Source of the DNA: Tethya wilhelma
Lineage: Eukaryota; Porifera; Demospongiae; Tethyida; Tethyidae
DNA length: 64,000 nucleotides
Reading direction: 5' to 3'
NCBI GenBank assembly: GCA_964030475.1
Contig: CAXIPT010000001.1
Coordinates: forward strand, 13,796,792 to 13,860,791
The notes under the pieces were generated by a model. It was not told the DNA's origin. It saw nothing but the letters and a program-made list of their open reading frames with translations, and did not search any database. The position numbers were made by a program, and so were the translations under genes. This document shows, piece after piece, positions 10,631 to 21,017 of this stretch (the stretch's first letter is position 1; each line of letters begins with the position of its first letter).

Positions 10631-10960
10631 TATTCCCTTCAAGTATCTGACCTGAGAGACTTTGAGTCTTAGTACGACAAAGATACCTGGTGGCAAGCTG
10701 GAGTGATAAGTGCACACTGTCACAGTCGTGGTTCCGCCAATGATTGTCTGCACAAGGTCAGGTCAAGGAATTACAAGCTATTCCAATAAAAGAGCACCAA
10801 ATAAATACGTTTTATAATTTTGAGAAGTTCATACCTAACATAAATGTCTTCTGTCAGTGATTATCAGTGGAAAAGCAGCCTCACATAAATAATATAGTAA
10901 TTCCTTAGTCCTGCATTATCTATGAACAAAGTGATTCACAATTGACGATTCAGGGATCGG
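10631..10960 (-). promoter_or_regulatory. 5' flank of kinase A, conserved in the duplicate
   Basis: Sequence upstream of the kinase start is recognisable at about 17130-17432 beside the dead copy B. Homology ends near 10955/17432. On the minus strand an untranslated first exon with a GTATCT donor near 10689 is possible. Regulatory function is inferred only from position. Confidence 0.35.
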
Positions 10961-11004
10961 GAGTCAAACTGATCCCCCTGCAGCTGATTATTTTGCTCTA
11001 TGCA

Positions 11005-11090
11005 TGACGTCATTTACCGCGCTTGAGCTGGCGCGCGGCCGGCCGGCGCCTAGCTATAGCGGGGCCGGCTCGCACTCCGCGATAGAGCTC
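11005..11090. promoter_or_regulatory. GC-rich island with a CRE-type palindrome between divergent genes
   Basis: A compact very GC-rich patch (about 11017-11090, with GCGCGCGGCCGGCCGG) stands out from the AT-rich surroundings. TGACGTCA at 11005-11012 is a perfect CREB/ATF site. The patch lies between the minus-strand kinase and the plus-strand truncated RBR gene, where a bidirectional promoter is expected. Confidence 0.4.
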
Positions 11091-11607
11091 ACCTGATCAC
11101 AAATAACTTCGTCACAGGATTCAGTACTGAGATCTCTAAATCTAGAGGTCGATGCAATGACGGATGTATAAAAGCAAAGGTATGTTATTAATTTAAGTCT
11201 GTGTAGTTCTAGTGGTCATCTCTAGATCATATTTTTTAGTAGGCAGTCTTTAGTCTCTTAGTATGGTATATCAGTAAACTGTCCGGCGGGAAGTCTAGCT
11301 ACAGAATGGAGGAATGTATTTGATGATCGGCATTGAGTATCAGATTTGATTATAATATAATTTGTATGGTTTGTTGTATGTGTCTTGCAGTTAAAAACTT
11401 GATTAAAATGTCACATGATATGCTTGTCAGGTGTGCCCAACTATAAAATAATCATAGTTTTGAGAAAAGTATACCATCCATCATTTTTTATGTGTTCTTG
11501 TAATGTTCTGGCCTCAAAATGTCCACCATGACCATTATTTGTTTTATGTGTATACTCGGTATATAATATCCTTTACATCAGTTACTTCATGATAATGCTC
11601 TATAGGT

Positions 11608-11731
11608 GATCTGTGACTGTGATACTGTGAATATAATTGAACTTTACCTAGAAGTACCTGGCTGTGGTGATAAGAACTTTAAACTCAAATTGATGACATG
11701 GCTGAAGCCAACTTACCAGGAACTGAAGAGG
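11608..11731 (+). CDS. Possible orphan exon upstream of truncated RBR gene
   Basis: An open segment between a good acceptor (CTCTATAG) and donor (GAGGTGAGG). Only one of its three frames is open, encoding about 41 residues that include IIELYLEVPGCGDKNFKLKL. It ends in phase 2, which does not fit the phase-0 start of the RBR exon at 12751, so it is not simply its first exon. No counterpart was found near the full-length copy. No known family recognised. Confidence 0.3.
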
Positions 11732-11900
11732 TGAGGTTTTTTTCTTCCCTACACAAACATGGTTACCTACACATTGACAAGTTACCCACATGTGCACCGT
11801 ATGCATGTTATATTGTGTAATGTACTATGCAATTATTATGTAAAGCACATTGCCCTATCATCTCCTGTTAACTGATTTACCTTCCCAACAGTGACAGTGA

Positions 11901-12536
11901 TAGTCTCGCATAGCCAGACCCCTTTCGCTCCGCCAATATGGCTCTGCGGGAAAGGAGTCTGGTCTATCATGCATGCTAAACTTGTGCAGATGGAATGCAA
12001 TTATTGGAGAACAAGATGGAATTTTTAAAAATTTTTGGGCAAGGTAAGTAAAGTATAGTCTTCTTAAGCCTATTTCTCACTCTTGACGGAGCAGAGCATG
12101 GCAGCGTTAGCTGCTCTTGGTTGCCATAAACTGTTGAAAAGATCTCCCATCGCTAAAAATACGTGAATTTGATCTAAGAGCCAATGGGTATTTAGCAAAG
12201 ACACATACGCATTTCTCACGTTCAAGAACGACACCACCGCTTTCATTCATACCTGTATCAAGGCCTGGCACCCTAACTTAGCTGTTGCTTCTGAATTTTA
12301 TGGATGGTCCTTGATTTTTCTGGCAATTTCACTTGAAAACTCCGTTGTGCGTTGTTTCTATTTAATGCGCACGGAAGCTATCGATCAATTGCAGAGTGAT
12401 AATTATGTGTTCTGTGATTTCATTGGTCAGGCCGAAATTCCTGGCCTCTGCACAAGTTTAGCATGCGTGATAGACCAGACCCCTTTCCCGCGGAGCCATA
12501 TAGGCGGAGCGAAAGGAGTCTGGCTACGCGAGACTA
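11901..12536. mobile_element. 636-bp TIR element with 9-bp target duplication
   Basis: Terminal inverted repeats of about 88 bp, beginning TAGTCTCGCATAGCCAGACCC on the left and matching the inverse of 12449-12536. It is flanked on both sides by TGACAGTGA (11892-11900 and 12537-12545), a perfect 9-bp duplication. There is no transposase frame inside, so it is a non-autonomous element. Long inverted repeats plus 9-bp duplications resemble Mutator-like elements (inference). Confidence 0.85.
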
Positions 12537-12654
12537 TGACAGTGATAGATCTATAGGTGGCAATATAACTTCAGGGGGATGCACACCCAATCATCCTAAG
12601 TTCACTGGAAAATCAGTGTTCCTAATTAATTATTGTTATTCTCAAAACTGTACT

Positions 12655-15294
12655 ATACTATATAGACTCCCTAGTTGACATATAGTCATGCTAGTGTATT
12701 TGCATGTACCTCAAAATTGATATCATTGTCTCTCCATGACCGTATTATAGGCATACATTGGAGATAGTGATTCTGGCACTGAGTCTATTTCAAGCAAGTT
12801 AAGTGAAGCTAGCTCAATTGGAGAGTTTTCAGCAACCAATTGCGAAGTGCACGTCATGTATCCTCCTCTTGTGCCAATCAAAGTAACTCCTTTGATTTTC
12901 AAAAACCTGGGTCATCATATTTTGAGTACACTTCAAAATTGCCAACAAGATATCAACAAAGAACTCAAAGCGGAACACATTGAGCCATTGATAGAATTTT
13001 CAAGGAAAGAAGGGGAATTAAAGGTTTTTCTTCCTGAGCACTGCCACGAATCTATCTCCTTGCTCTTGAAGGCACACATTAGTAGCATAGAAGATGAACT
13101 GGAGAATGAAATTAGTGAATATGGTGTGACAAGTGAAGGAGATAATGTGAGGGTGCTTATTGGATGTGGGGGGTCTATTCAGCGTGTGCTTATGCCTCAT
13201 GAGTATCGTACTGTGATAATCAAAGGACCAATTCAAGCAAGGAATGTGCAGTGGCATGACAGCATCTATCAACAGCTGCTACAATTTGGAAACATACAAA
13301 ATCATTGGACTAACAATTTTAAGAAACAGATGCATCTCTCTGTCACATTTCGAAACCCTGATGATGCAATGATTGCTGCTACAACACTGGAGACTTCTGA
13401 AGGTGTTTGTATTGAGCCAAAGTTACTGAAGTCTGGAGAGTCTCAAATGACCTTTTCCCTTACAATTGAGTGGTGTCGAAGAGAAAGAAGAGATTTTGCT
13501 TTTATTTCCTTCCATGATCTAGATGACTTTATCAATGCTTCTGCTAGCTTACGTTCAGTTCATATGCTTGGAAGTATTGCTAAATTTAAACCATCCAAAA
13601 GAAGTGGCACAGAGCTATACATGTGGTGTGACGGTTCTAATTCATACACTGAAGAAGAGATCAAGATTGCTATTCTCTTTCATCTTCCAGATCTCACTGA
13701 AGACAGCATAAAGGTTTCTGGTGGTCATGTATCGCCATTTGAAACCACACCTGAAGTACATGCTGCTATCAGAGATGGCCTTGATGACATCATCTCTCAA
13801 TGTGCAACAAAGGGTAAATATGAGCTTAAAGTGCCTCCAGCAAAAAATGCACATCGTTTCTACAGAGCTTATGTCTCGTTTCAAAACCCTATTGAAGGTC
13901 AAAATGCCTCAAAAAGACTTCAACGTATACGTATAGGGGGGAAAAGATTGTCTCTAAAAACTTCACTTTCCTCAGTCCAACGCTTTCCTCAGTGTGTGTA
14001 TGAGGTCATTGAGAGCTCAGTAGATGGAGTTGCGGGAGAAATCCATCATCGTTATCCCACTGTCAAGGTGCAGCATGGTGAGAAGGATAAGAAAAAGAAT
14101 GACATTGTGCTCATCAAAATATTGACTGACAGTTGCAATGTCAAAGACTTCAACATTATCAAGTATGCGCTTCATACTGTAGTCAATCCAGAAACAATTG
14201 AGTGTCGTAATCCTATCTTACGTGAATATATCTACACTGCCAATTGCAGAGAATCACTTGAGAAAATCAGCAAGGAAACAAACACTTACATTCGAGTTGA
14301 TAAACGTTCAGTAACAATCGCTATCTATGGCTCTCAAGGTAACAAATCTCGAGCACAAATCGAGTTCAACAAAAGTCTCTCTTTTTTGGATGATGGCACC
14401 AAGTGCTATGAAATTCATCTCAAGAAAGCAGGAATGCCACCTGGTTTGATGAAGCACTTGATCGTACAATATGGATCAGAATTACAAGGTATCATTGAAA
14501 TGGAAGGTGTCTTCTCTGCAAAACTTAACCCCAGAAAACAGATTCTGACTATTTTTGCAACTGAAGCAGCCTATCAATCGATCATTGAACTAGTGAAGCA
14601 ATACACTGAAAACCTCAATCCACACTTACAAGGTGTGCACCATAATCCAGGAGATGTAGAATGTTGCCTTTGCTTCATTCCAATCAGCCATGTGAGTGAA
14701 ATCATTAGACTAGAGTTGTGTGGCCATCCTTACTGTTGTGATTGTATTCAAGCTCAAGTGGCACCTTCTAATATAACCATTCCTGTCTTGTGTGTTGCTG
14801 AAGAGTGTTCAAAGCCAATGGTCTTGAGAGATTTTCAAAATCTTTCCAAACGTGTTGGATTCAAGATTCATCGCCTCATCAAACCAAGCATGAGAGCTTA
14901 CATTGGAGCAAACAAGGATGTTGTACATGTGTGTCCAAGTCCAGACTGTGAAATGGTATACAATATCACTAAAGATAGCCAGTCCTACTTCTGCAGTCAT
15001 TGTGGTGCTGCTACGTGTACTGCATGTCACGAACCATACCATGCTGGCCTCACTTGTGCAATGTACCAGTCAGAGATCAAGGCAGATGAAGGAGTGAGGC
15101 AATGGATGGAAAGAGACCCTGAGAATCGTAGACGGTGTCCGAATTGCAGGACAGTTATTGAGAAGACATATGGTTGCAATCATGTACACTGTTCAACTTG
15201 CAATGTACACGTATGCTGGTTTTGTATGAAGCATTTTGGGACCAGTAGAGAATGCTATGACCACATGTCTGCACAGCACGGGAACTTCGGATGA
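12655..15294 (+). CDS. Truncated helicase/RBR paralogue (copy A): RBR E3 ligase lacking RRM and helicase
   Basis: The coding exon begins after the acceptor at 12750 (phase 0) and stops at 15294. It shares its first 40 codons with the full gene at 21718. At 12877/12878 it jumps in frame to the segment after the helicase (25415 of copy B), missing 1,190 codons. What remains is the conserved linker region (about 600 residues) and a complete RING1-IBR-RING2. RING1 starts CCLCFIP, the IBR contains CSHCGAATC, and RING2 carries the catalytic-type Cys in TYGCNHVHC. It could therefore still be a HECT/RING-hybrid ubiquitin ligase. The CARD exon has no counterpart here. An ATG at 12856, unique to this copy (Lys codon in copy B), could start a protein of about 812 residues. 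The frame is fully open, so it may be a functional short isoform gene rather than a pseudogene. Confidence 0.75.
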
Positions 15295-15531
15295 GGACTT
15301 GTTTCATAATTTGCTTGTTTGGCATTTTGTAAATTTGTAGAACTAGTATTAATTAGCTGCTTAATTGAAGTAGTAGTGTCATTAGTATGATTGTTGATTC
15401 ACTCTTATTTTCCTTTGTTTTTCTTAGTACTCCTTTATAGGACGCGCACGCCCACTGGCTGGCCTAGCTAGTTTTAAAAAAAAAAACCAACCCGTTTTAT
15501 CCTCTGGTAACAGAAACACAAACTCAACCTG

Positions 15532-15870
15532 ATGTGGAGTGAGAAGCCAGCAAGGTATAAAATAGTGATGAGATTGTAACAAGGATCATTAAATTTATCT
15601 GTTCAGGTCTACTCAAATTCCTGCTTTACCGCCAATCAATTTCCCTACTTTACCTTCAAGACAGCATTCAACTATAAATGTTCCTAAACCCTCAAAGTAC
15701 AGAGAAGTATCTCAAAGCTCTTCCAATGTAGCCGATTATGATGAGTTGGAGAGCCGTGTTAGCACAATGGAGCAGGCCAATAAGGCTCTCCTTGAAGAGC
15801 TGATGTTGGTTCATAGTGAGTAGAAACAGTGCCATGGTTCACAAGATGACCTTGGACAAGAGGTCATCTT
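15532..15870 (+). pseudogene. Stub of the coiled-coil gene (copy A)
   Basis: Exons 15532-15554 and 15607-15823 match the first two exons of the complete gene at 28060. A Leu codon (TTG) of the full copy is TAG here (15821-15823), ending the frame. Similarity stops near 15870, where the sequence passes directly into the middle of the minus-strand kinase copy. Copy A also has a 6-bp in-frame insertion (TTACCT). Confidence 0.8.
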
Positions 15871-15886
15871 AGGATTGTTTCTGGGA
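15866..15886. other. Tandem-duplication junction
   Basis: Left of about 15870 the sequence matches the coiled-coil gene up to about 28403. Right of about 15880 it matches the kinase gene from about 9362. Such a joint between the middle of the right-hand gene and the middle of the left-hand gene is the expected novel junction of a direct tandem duplication of [kinase - helicase/RBR - coiled-coil]. Confidence 0.7.
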
Positions 15887-17432
15887 TCACATTTTGAGGA
15901 TTTTTAGTTAGAAGATCATTGATTTGCTTCCGGAGTTGCTGGTTTATCTCTTACATACGAGCTCAAGTCTTTTTATTGTCTACTAACTTGATTCAGTTCA
16001 TCAAGCTGTTTTTGAAGCCTTCCATTTTCTTTTTCTTTCAGTGCTTCCATTTGCTCAGATTTAGTTTGAAGCTCACAAGTACGTGATTTGTTGAGCACTT
16101 ATTTCTTGGCCTTTCTGCTCATCTCTTTCTTGTTGTAATGTTCCATTCTCTTTAGGCCCAGGTGTGACAGTGCCACTTCTCTTGCTCTCAACATAGACCT
16201 GGCTCTCAGGCTGACAGAGCTCATTGGCTGACAGTCTCTCAGTCTCTCTGTCTCTCTGTACACCAAACACTCTAGGATAATGGGGTGTAGAGGATGGCTG
16301 GGCTGGTTCAATTATACTAATATGGTTCTTCCAACGCTTTGTTTCAAGAATTGGGAGTTGCTTCAAGCTGGTGGGAGACTGAGGGTCCTCCATTTCTATC
16401 ACTGCAGGTCCAGGGGTAGGAAACTGTCGAGTGCACACCTGGATCATGATGACACCTTGTGAGAATACATCTAGCTTTTCAGTGTATCTCGGTGGCTCTT
16501 TAAGTGATTCTGGAGACATGCCAAGCGAGAGTACCTGGACACAGTGTTAATGGTGTGTAATGACGATCAGACCTAGCTAACTTGGACAAATTGGTCACTT
16601 TTGCTCTCCTTCCAGCAATAACCAGTATGTTGTTTCCCGACAAATCATCACGAATGATCCCAGAGTGTAGGTAGGCAACTGCAAGTGAGATATCACTGCA
16701 AAGGTCAAGTTGAACATGGTAGGGAATTGTGTGAGGGAGCATTTTGGTCAAACTGCTAGATGGGTGGGGAATAGGCCGGCGGGGAAAATTGAAAAGGAAA
16801 GAACAGCCCGTTTTTTTTTTGTTTGTTTTGTTTTTCTTTCCTTTTTTCCCCTGCCTATTCCCCACCCCCCTAAAACCTAGCAAGAAAGGGTCTGGTGCCC
16901 AGACTATGCGGACCTACCGTAAATGATGTGATTTAGAAAGTCACATTCTTGCTGAAAACAGAAGAATCTTCCCTGCTCCAGGGTCATAGGGGTCAACCAT
17001 AGTGGGATGTAAAACTTTAGCAGCACATGTCAGCTGGTCACACTTGGCCTTGTAGACAGCTCCATACGAACCATGACCCAAAACCTGGTCACATCATAGA
17101 TATTATACACTACGTCTATGGTCACATGGCCTGGCAGTGATGAAACCGCTTTGTAGCTAATGAAAAAGATGTGACATTATACCCTACAAGAATCTGGCCT
17201 GTGAGAGACGGTCTCAGTATGATTTAAAGATATCCGCTGGAGTTGTGGTTCCACCAATGACTACACAGTCGGCCTGGGCATGCATGCAGCATGCAAGGCA
17301 GGGTCGAGGAGGGTCAGTTATTCTAATTAAAGAGCACCAGCACGTACATGTACCTAAACACACTGACAGTGATTTATTAGTGCAAAGCAGCCTTTTGAAG
17401 AACAAAGCGATTCACAATTGACGATTCTGGGA
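15880..17432 (-). pseudogene. Dead kinase-kelch copy B (kinase and coiled coil only)
   Basis: Aligns along its length with 9365-10960. The kelch propeller part is absent because it lay outside the duplicated unit. The kinase part carries several small indels: Lys/Phe of the DFG region is damaged to VTNLSK, HRDLS is changed to RDDLS, and the P-E segment is frameshifted. A foldback insertion at about 16757-16907 replaces the hinge region. The 5' flank is still recognisable up to about 17432, immediately before the CARD exon. It cannot make a kinase. Confidence 0.85.
16757..16907. mobile_element. Foldback insertion in dead kinase copy B
   Basis: GGGTGGGGAATAGG... on the left is inverted as ...CCTATTCCCCACCCCC on the right, with a T/TTTG-rich centre (16809-16850). 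The right edge ends GGTCTGGTGCCCAGACTA, resembling the outer end of the TAGTCT MITE family. The corresponding segment of copy A is intact kinase sequence, so this is an insertion with a local deletion. Confidence 0.55.
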
Positions 17433-17471
17433 GTTGTCTATTTCGATTTATTTTGGTGCAGATATCACAGC

Positions 17472-18869
17472 ATGGCCACCATGATGGAAGAAAAGAAAAA
17501 GGCAGAAACATCCCCTGCATTAGCCCCCACCGTGGAGGAAGCATCTGAATCGGTTCGATACAGAGTGTTTGTTCAAAAGTTTCATCGTTTAGTGGAAGCT
17601 GTGAGTCCTCTTGTTGTAAAATTTGCTGTGAATGCCCTTTCAAAGTCTCTAATCTCTGATTACAACAAAACCCAAGCAGAGATTCCAAACGTTCATGAAT
17701 ACAACAAGGCTAGTATCCTCATGAGTCAGATCCTATCCAAGATCAAGCACAGTGATGCTCACTTTGATGATTTTGTGGGCATCCTTCAAGAATTGAGCCT
17801 TACTAGTCTAGCTTGTGAGCTTACACGAGAGGTTAATTCTAGAACTAGTGGAGACTCTGATTCTGGAAGTGCTACAGGAGTAGAAACTTGTGGTTTCAAG
17901 TGTCCCTGTGGAAACTGTAGCATGGTGAACTATTTTCAAGACCGCTCAAAATGTCCTAGACTAAACAAAGAAACATTTCCGTACCTCAATGTGAGTCATC
18001 TAAATGAAAAAGAGAGAAATAAACTGACAAGCCAACTCATTCATGACACAACGATTATAATTACAGATTTTCAAAGACTTTTAGACTGTGTTTTCAGAAC
18101 ATTAAGGAGAAACGCAAACCCTGTAGAAGATATTGTAATCAGTGTTTTTTCTTCTGGTATCCAAGATCTTCCTAGACAGATCCAAGATAAACATGGTGAT
18201 GAGTTATTAGCAATTACTACAATATCTAGGATTCAAATTTTTCTGATTCGTCATAAGTACATCTCTTTCATCAATTACCGAATCCTAGAAAAAATCATTG
18301 ATGAACATTGTAATGAATGTCAGGCAGATCTAGACAGTTATGTTCAAAGCCTCCAAGAATTCTGCAAAAGAAGCATTTTCGAAGTTCCTACACATGCCAT
18401 CATGTCGCCTTCTTCATCTGATTATTTACTAGTAGTTAAAGTAATTGATGAACTATGGTTTGGGGGTACTCAGCGTGACACACCTAACTGTCCCTTTACC
18501 TTGAGGGACATAGATGCTGTCAAGAACAAAGTTGCTGAAATCATTAAACTCGAAGATGGCTATATCAATCTAGCAGATGCTAGTACTGGTTGTATACAAC
18601 TAACATTTTCAATTTTACTGTGCCAAGAAGCTCCCATTTTCCCCCTCACTACTGTACAACTGAGTAAGCTGATACACCATGGTATTATTGTCTTATACCA
18701 AACACAATTATCAACTAAGCTCCCACTTAATCAACTATTGAACACCAAAACTTCTCCTGTTCATGATCAACCAGTAGATACCAAGATTGATTCAGAGTTA
18801 CAATGCTTGCAATTGGAAGAGTCTCCTGTCTTTCTACCCACAGATGATAGGACCCCTGTTTATTCACAG
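17472..18869 (+). CDS. CARD-containing exon with sponge/cnidarian-type module
   Basis: The ATG at 17472 lies just after a possible acceptor. Six-helix death-fold pattern at residues 27-120 (FHRLVEAVSPLVVKF ... YNKASILMSQILSKI ... FDDFVGILQELS) fits a CARD best. A module then begins with FKCPCGNC, followed by a helical block with ISFINYRILEKIIDEH and FCKRSIFEVP. A third block has FTLRDIDAVKNKVAEI and a Gly-Cys-containing strand ending IFPLTTVQL. I know this block order from many unannotated sponge and cnidarian proteins carrying death domains or kinases; it has no standard name that I can give. If not spliced to 21718, the frame reads through into the intron and stops at 18893. Confidence 0.75.
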
Positions 18870-20979
18870 GTATGGTACTATAATTTTATATGATTACAAG
18901 GAGTGTGGCTTGCTTTGCTTGCCACGCTCCTTGGTTGTGCATGATCATGTTACTGATGTTTTACTTTCATTGCTACATCATGTTAGCCTCGTTCCCAGGC
19001 TCCTTCGCAAACATTTTCTTCAAAAATAAGGAAGGAGAGAGCACGCCTGGTACCAGTAGTCACGTGAGTTACGTACTATTTTACGTAATTTATGTTAGTT
19101 AGCTAGTCAAAGTTTCCTGGGAGCGACCGCAAACAGAACAGAACAGAAGAACGCTTGAAAAAAACTACCATTCGCCTCTGCATTCACTTATTCAAAGTCA
19201 TTTCTTATGTGTGAAGAGATCATGTACTTTCTAAACAGCTTTTGTGATAGTCACTTTTGTTTTTTGCCTTTTTTTTGGCCAGACTTAAAGATCAAGATGG
19301 GACACAAAACCGAAAACCCTGATTTCAAGAGACTGCCATTTATCTATTGCCTCTTAGACAATCGTTGGAGACTACTGGCTGCTTTTCTCTTGTCTATTTC
19401 CATAATCTTCTACGTCTCTAGCTCTCAGAGCTCGTAGATGGCAAAAATTTTGCTCATGACATTTATCAACTGACTGCATTGGAGCATGTGCGTGACGCAT
19501 TCAAGATATAGCGCGTCATGATGACTTGCCTCACGTCTACCAGACGTCTACCCTGTACGTCACTCATGTGACTACTGGTACCAGGCTCTCTGCTTCCTTA
19601 TTTTCAAAGAACAAGGGGTAGTCACTCCCACTCCGTGTATGGTTCCATTTGCGACCGGATCAAGATGGAATCAAGAAATCAAAGCAGATTTTCAACAAAA
19701 ATCAAGCGATCAAGCTTGCTTTGTAGTTGAAACTCGATCAAGATCAAGAATGCTGCGACTATTATGACGTAATAGATAAGACTGTGCAGTTTCAATTTTT
19801 TTTCCTCGTATAAATAGAAATGTGTATACGGTTAGCCAGTTAGAGCGAGCTCTGCTGAGAGAGTTCGATTTACCAGTCTGGATTGGTGCAGATGACACTG
19901 TTACTCCAGTATACACCTAGTACCAGCATTGAATTCATGTTTTAGCAGTTCCTTCTCAATCTGTAGTTAGTTACGCACGTTTTGCATGTGTAACCGCCCG
20001 AGGGTCAAAGTTCACTGATCAAGCGCTAGGTTTGACTTCAATCAAAGGATCAAGGGCCATTTTTACTGTAAATCAAGCAATCAAGGCGACTTTTAGTGGA
20101 TCAAGACTCTTGATCCCGGTCAACGGAATCATACACAGAGTGGGAGTGACTACCCCTTTGAAGAAAATATTCGCGAAGAAGGAGCCTGGGAATGAGGCTA
20201 GTTTGGTGCCCAGACTAAATGCACAGCTAGACATCTGTGAAAGCAAGAGCACACCATGTGCTCTTGGTGAAAGGAAAGCCAATAATACTTGATCAGCTTA
20301 GCAGTTAGCAATAATTTACCTTACTACGTGACATCTCAGATTACCCTTTTCCAACTTTCGCCATTTTTGCAATTAGCTGGCAAAAAACTCATTACTAGTC
20401 TAGCTAGCTATAGTCTCGTTCCCAGACCCAACCCTCGGGAGAGGGAAGAGGGTCTGGTGACTAATGAACGATTTCTTGGTTGTGCTGACTCAGCACATCA
20501 TGTGACTGTATTACTCACATTTATAAGCGTAAAAGTCATGTGAATGCTGCAAAGCTGCAATCTGATTGGCTTACCGGATTTCAAGACTGCTGAGTCAGCA
20601 CAACCAAGAGATCCCTCGTTAGTCACCAGACCCTCTTTTCTCCTTGTGAGGGTGGGGTCTGGGCACAAGACTAAGCTATCTAAGTTTCGTGTATAGTAAC
20701 AAAGAAGCAGACTCCTAGGAGTGAATATTCTCCCCTTGCTATGCTTCATTTGTAAAAGATTAGCTCCCATATCATCCTTCTTTGTTGGATACAGATGTCA
20801 CTGGTAAGCCTTATTAGCTATCTCAAGAGCAGCTAGCCAACTTTATAGCACTTGTCATTCTATCCTAGGCTACGACGATATAAGGTAGTTATCTAGTCAC
20901 TCTTTTCTTGGCCTGCATTCTCCACAGTTCAGAGAAAAAGTAGCATTTCGCTTGAGGTCACATTACTTGCGGTGACCCG

Positions 20980-21017
<38 letters not shown>

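Noticed and set aside
19207..19437. Short frame with a hydrophobic end inside the CARD-helicase intron
   Set aside because: Falls inside a TIR element; no homologue recognised.
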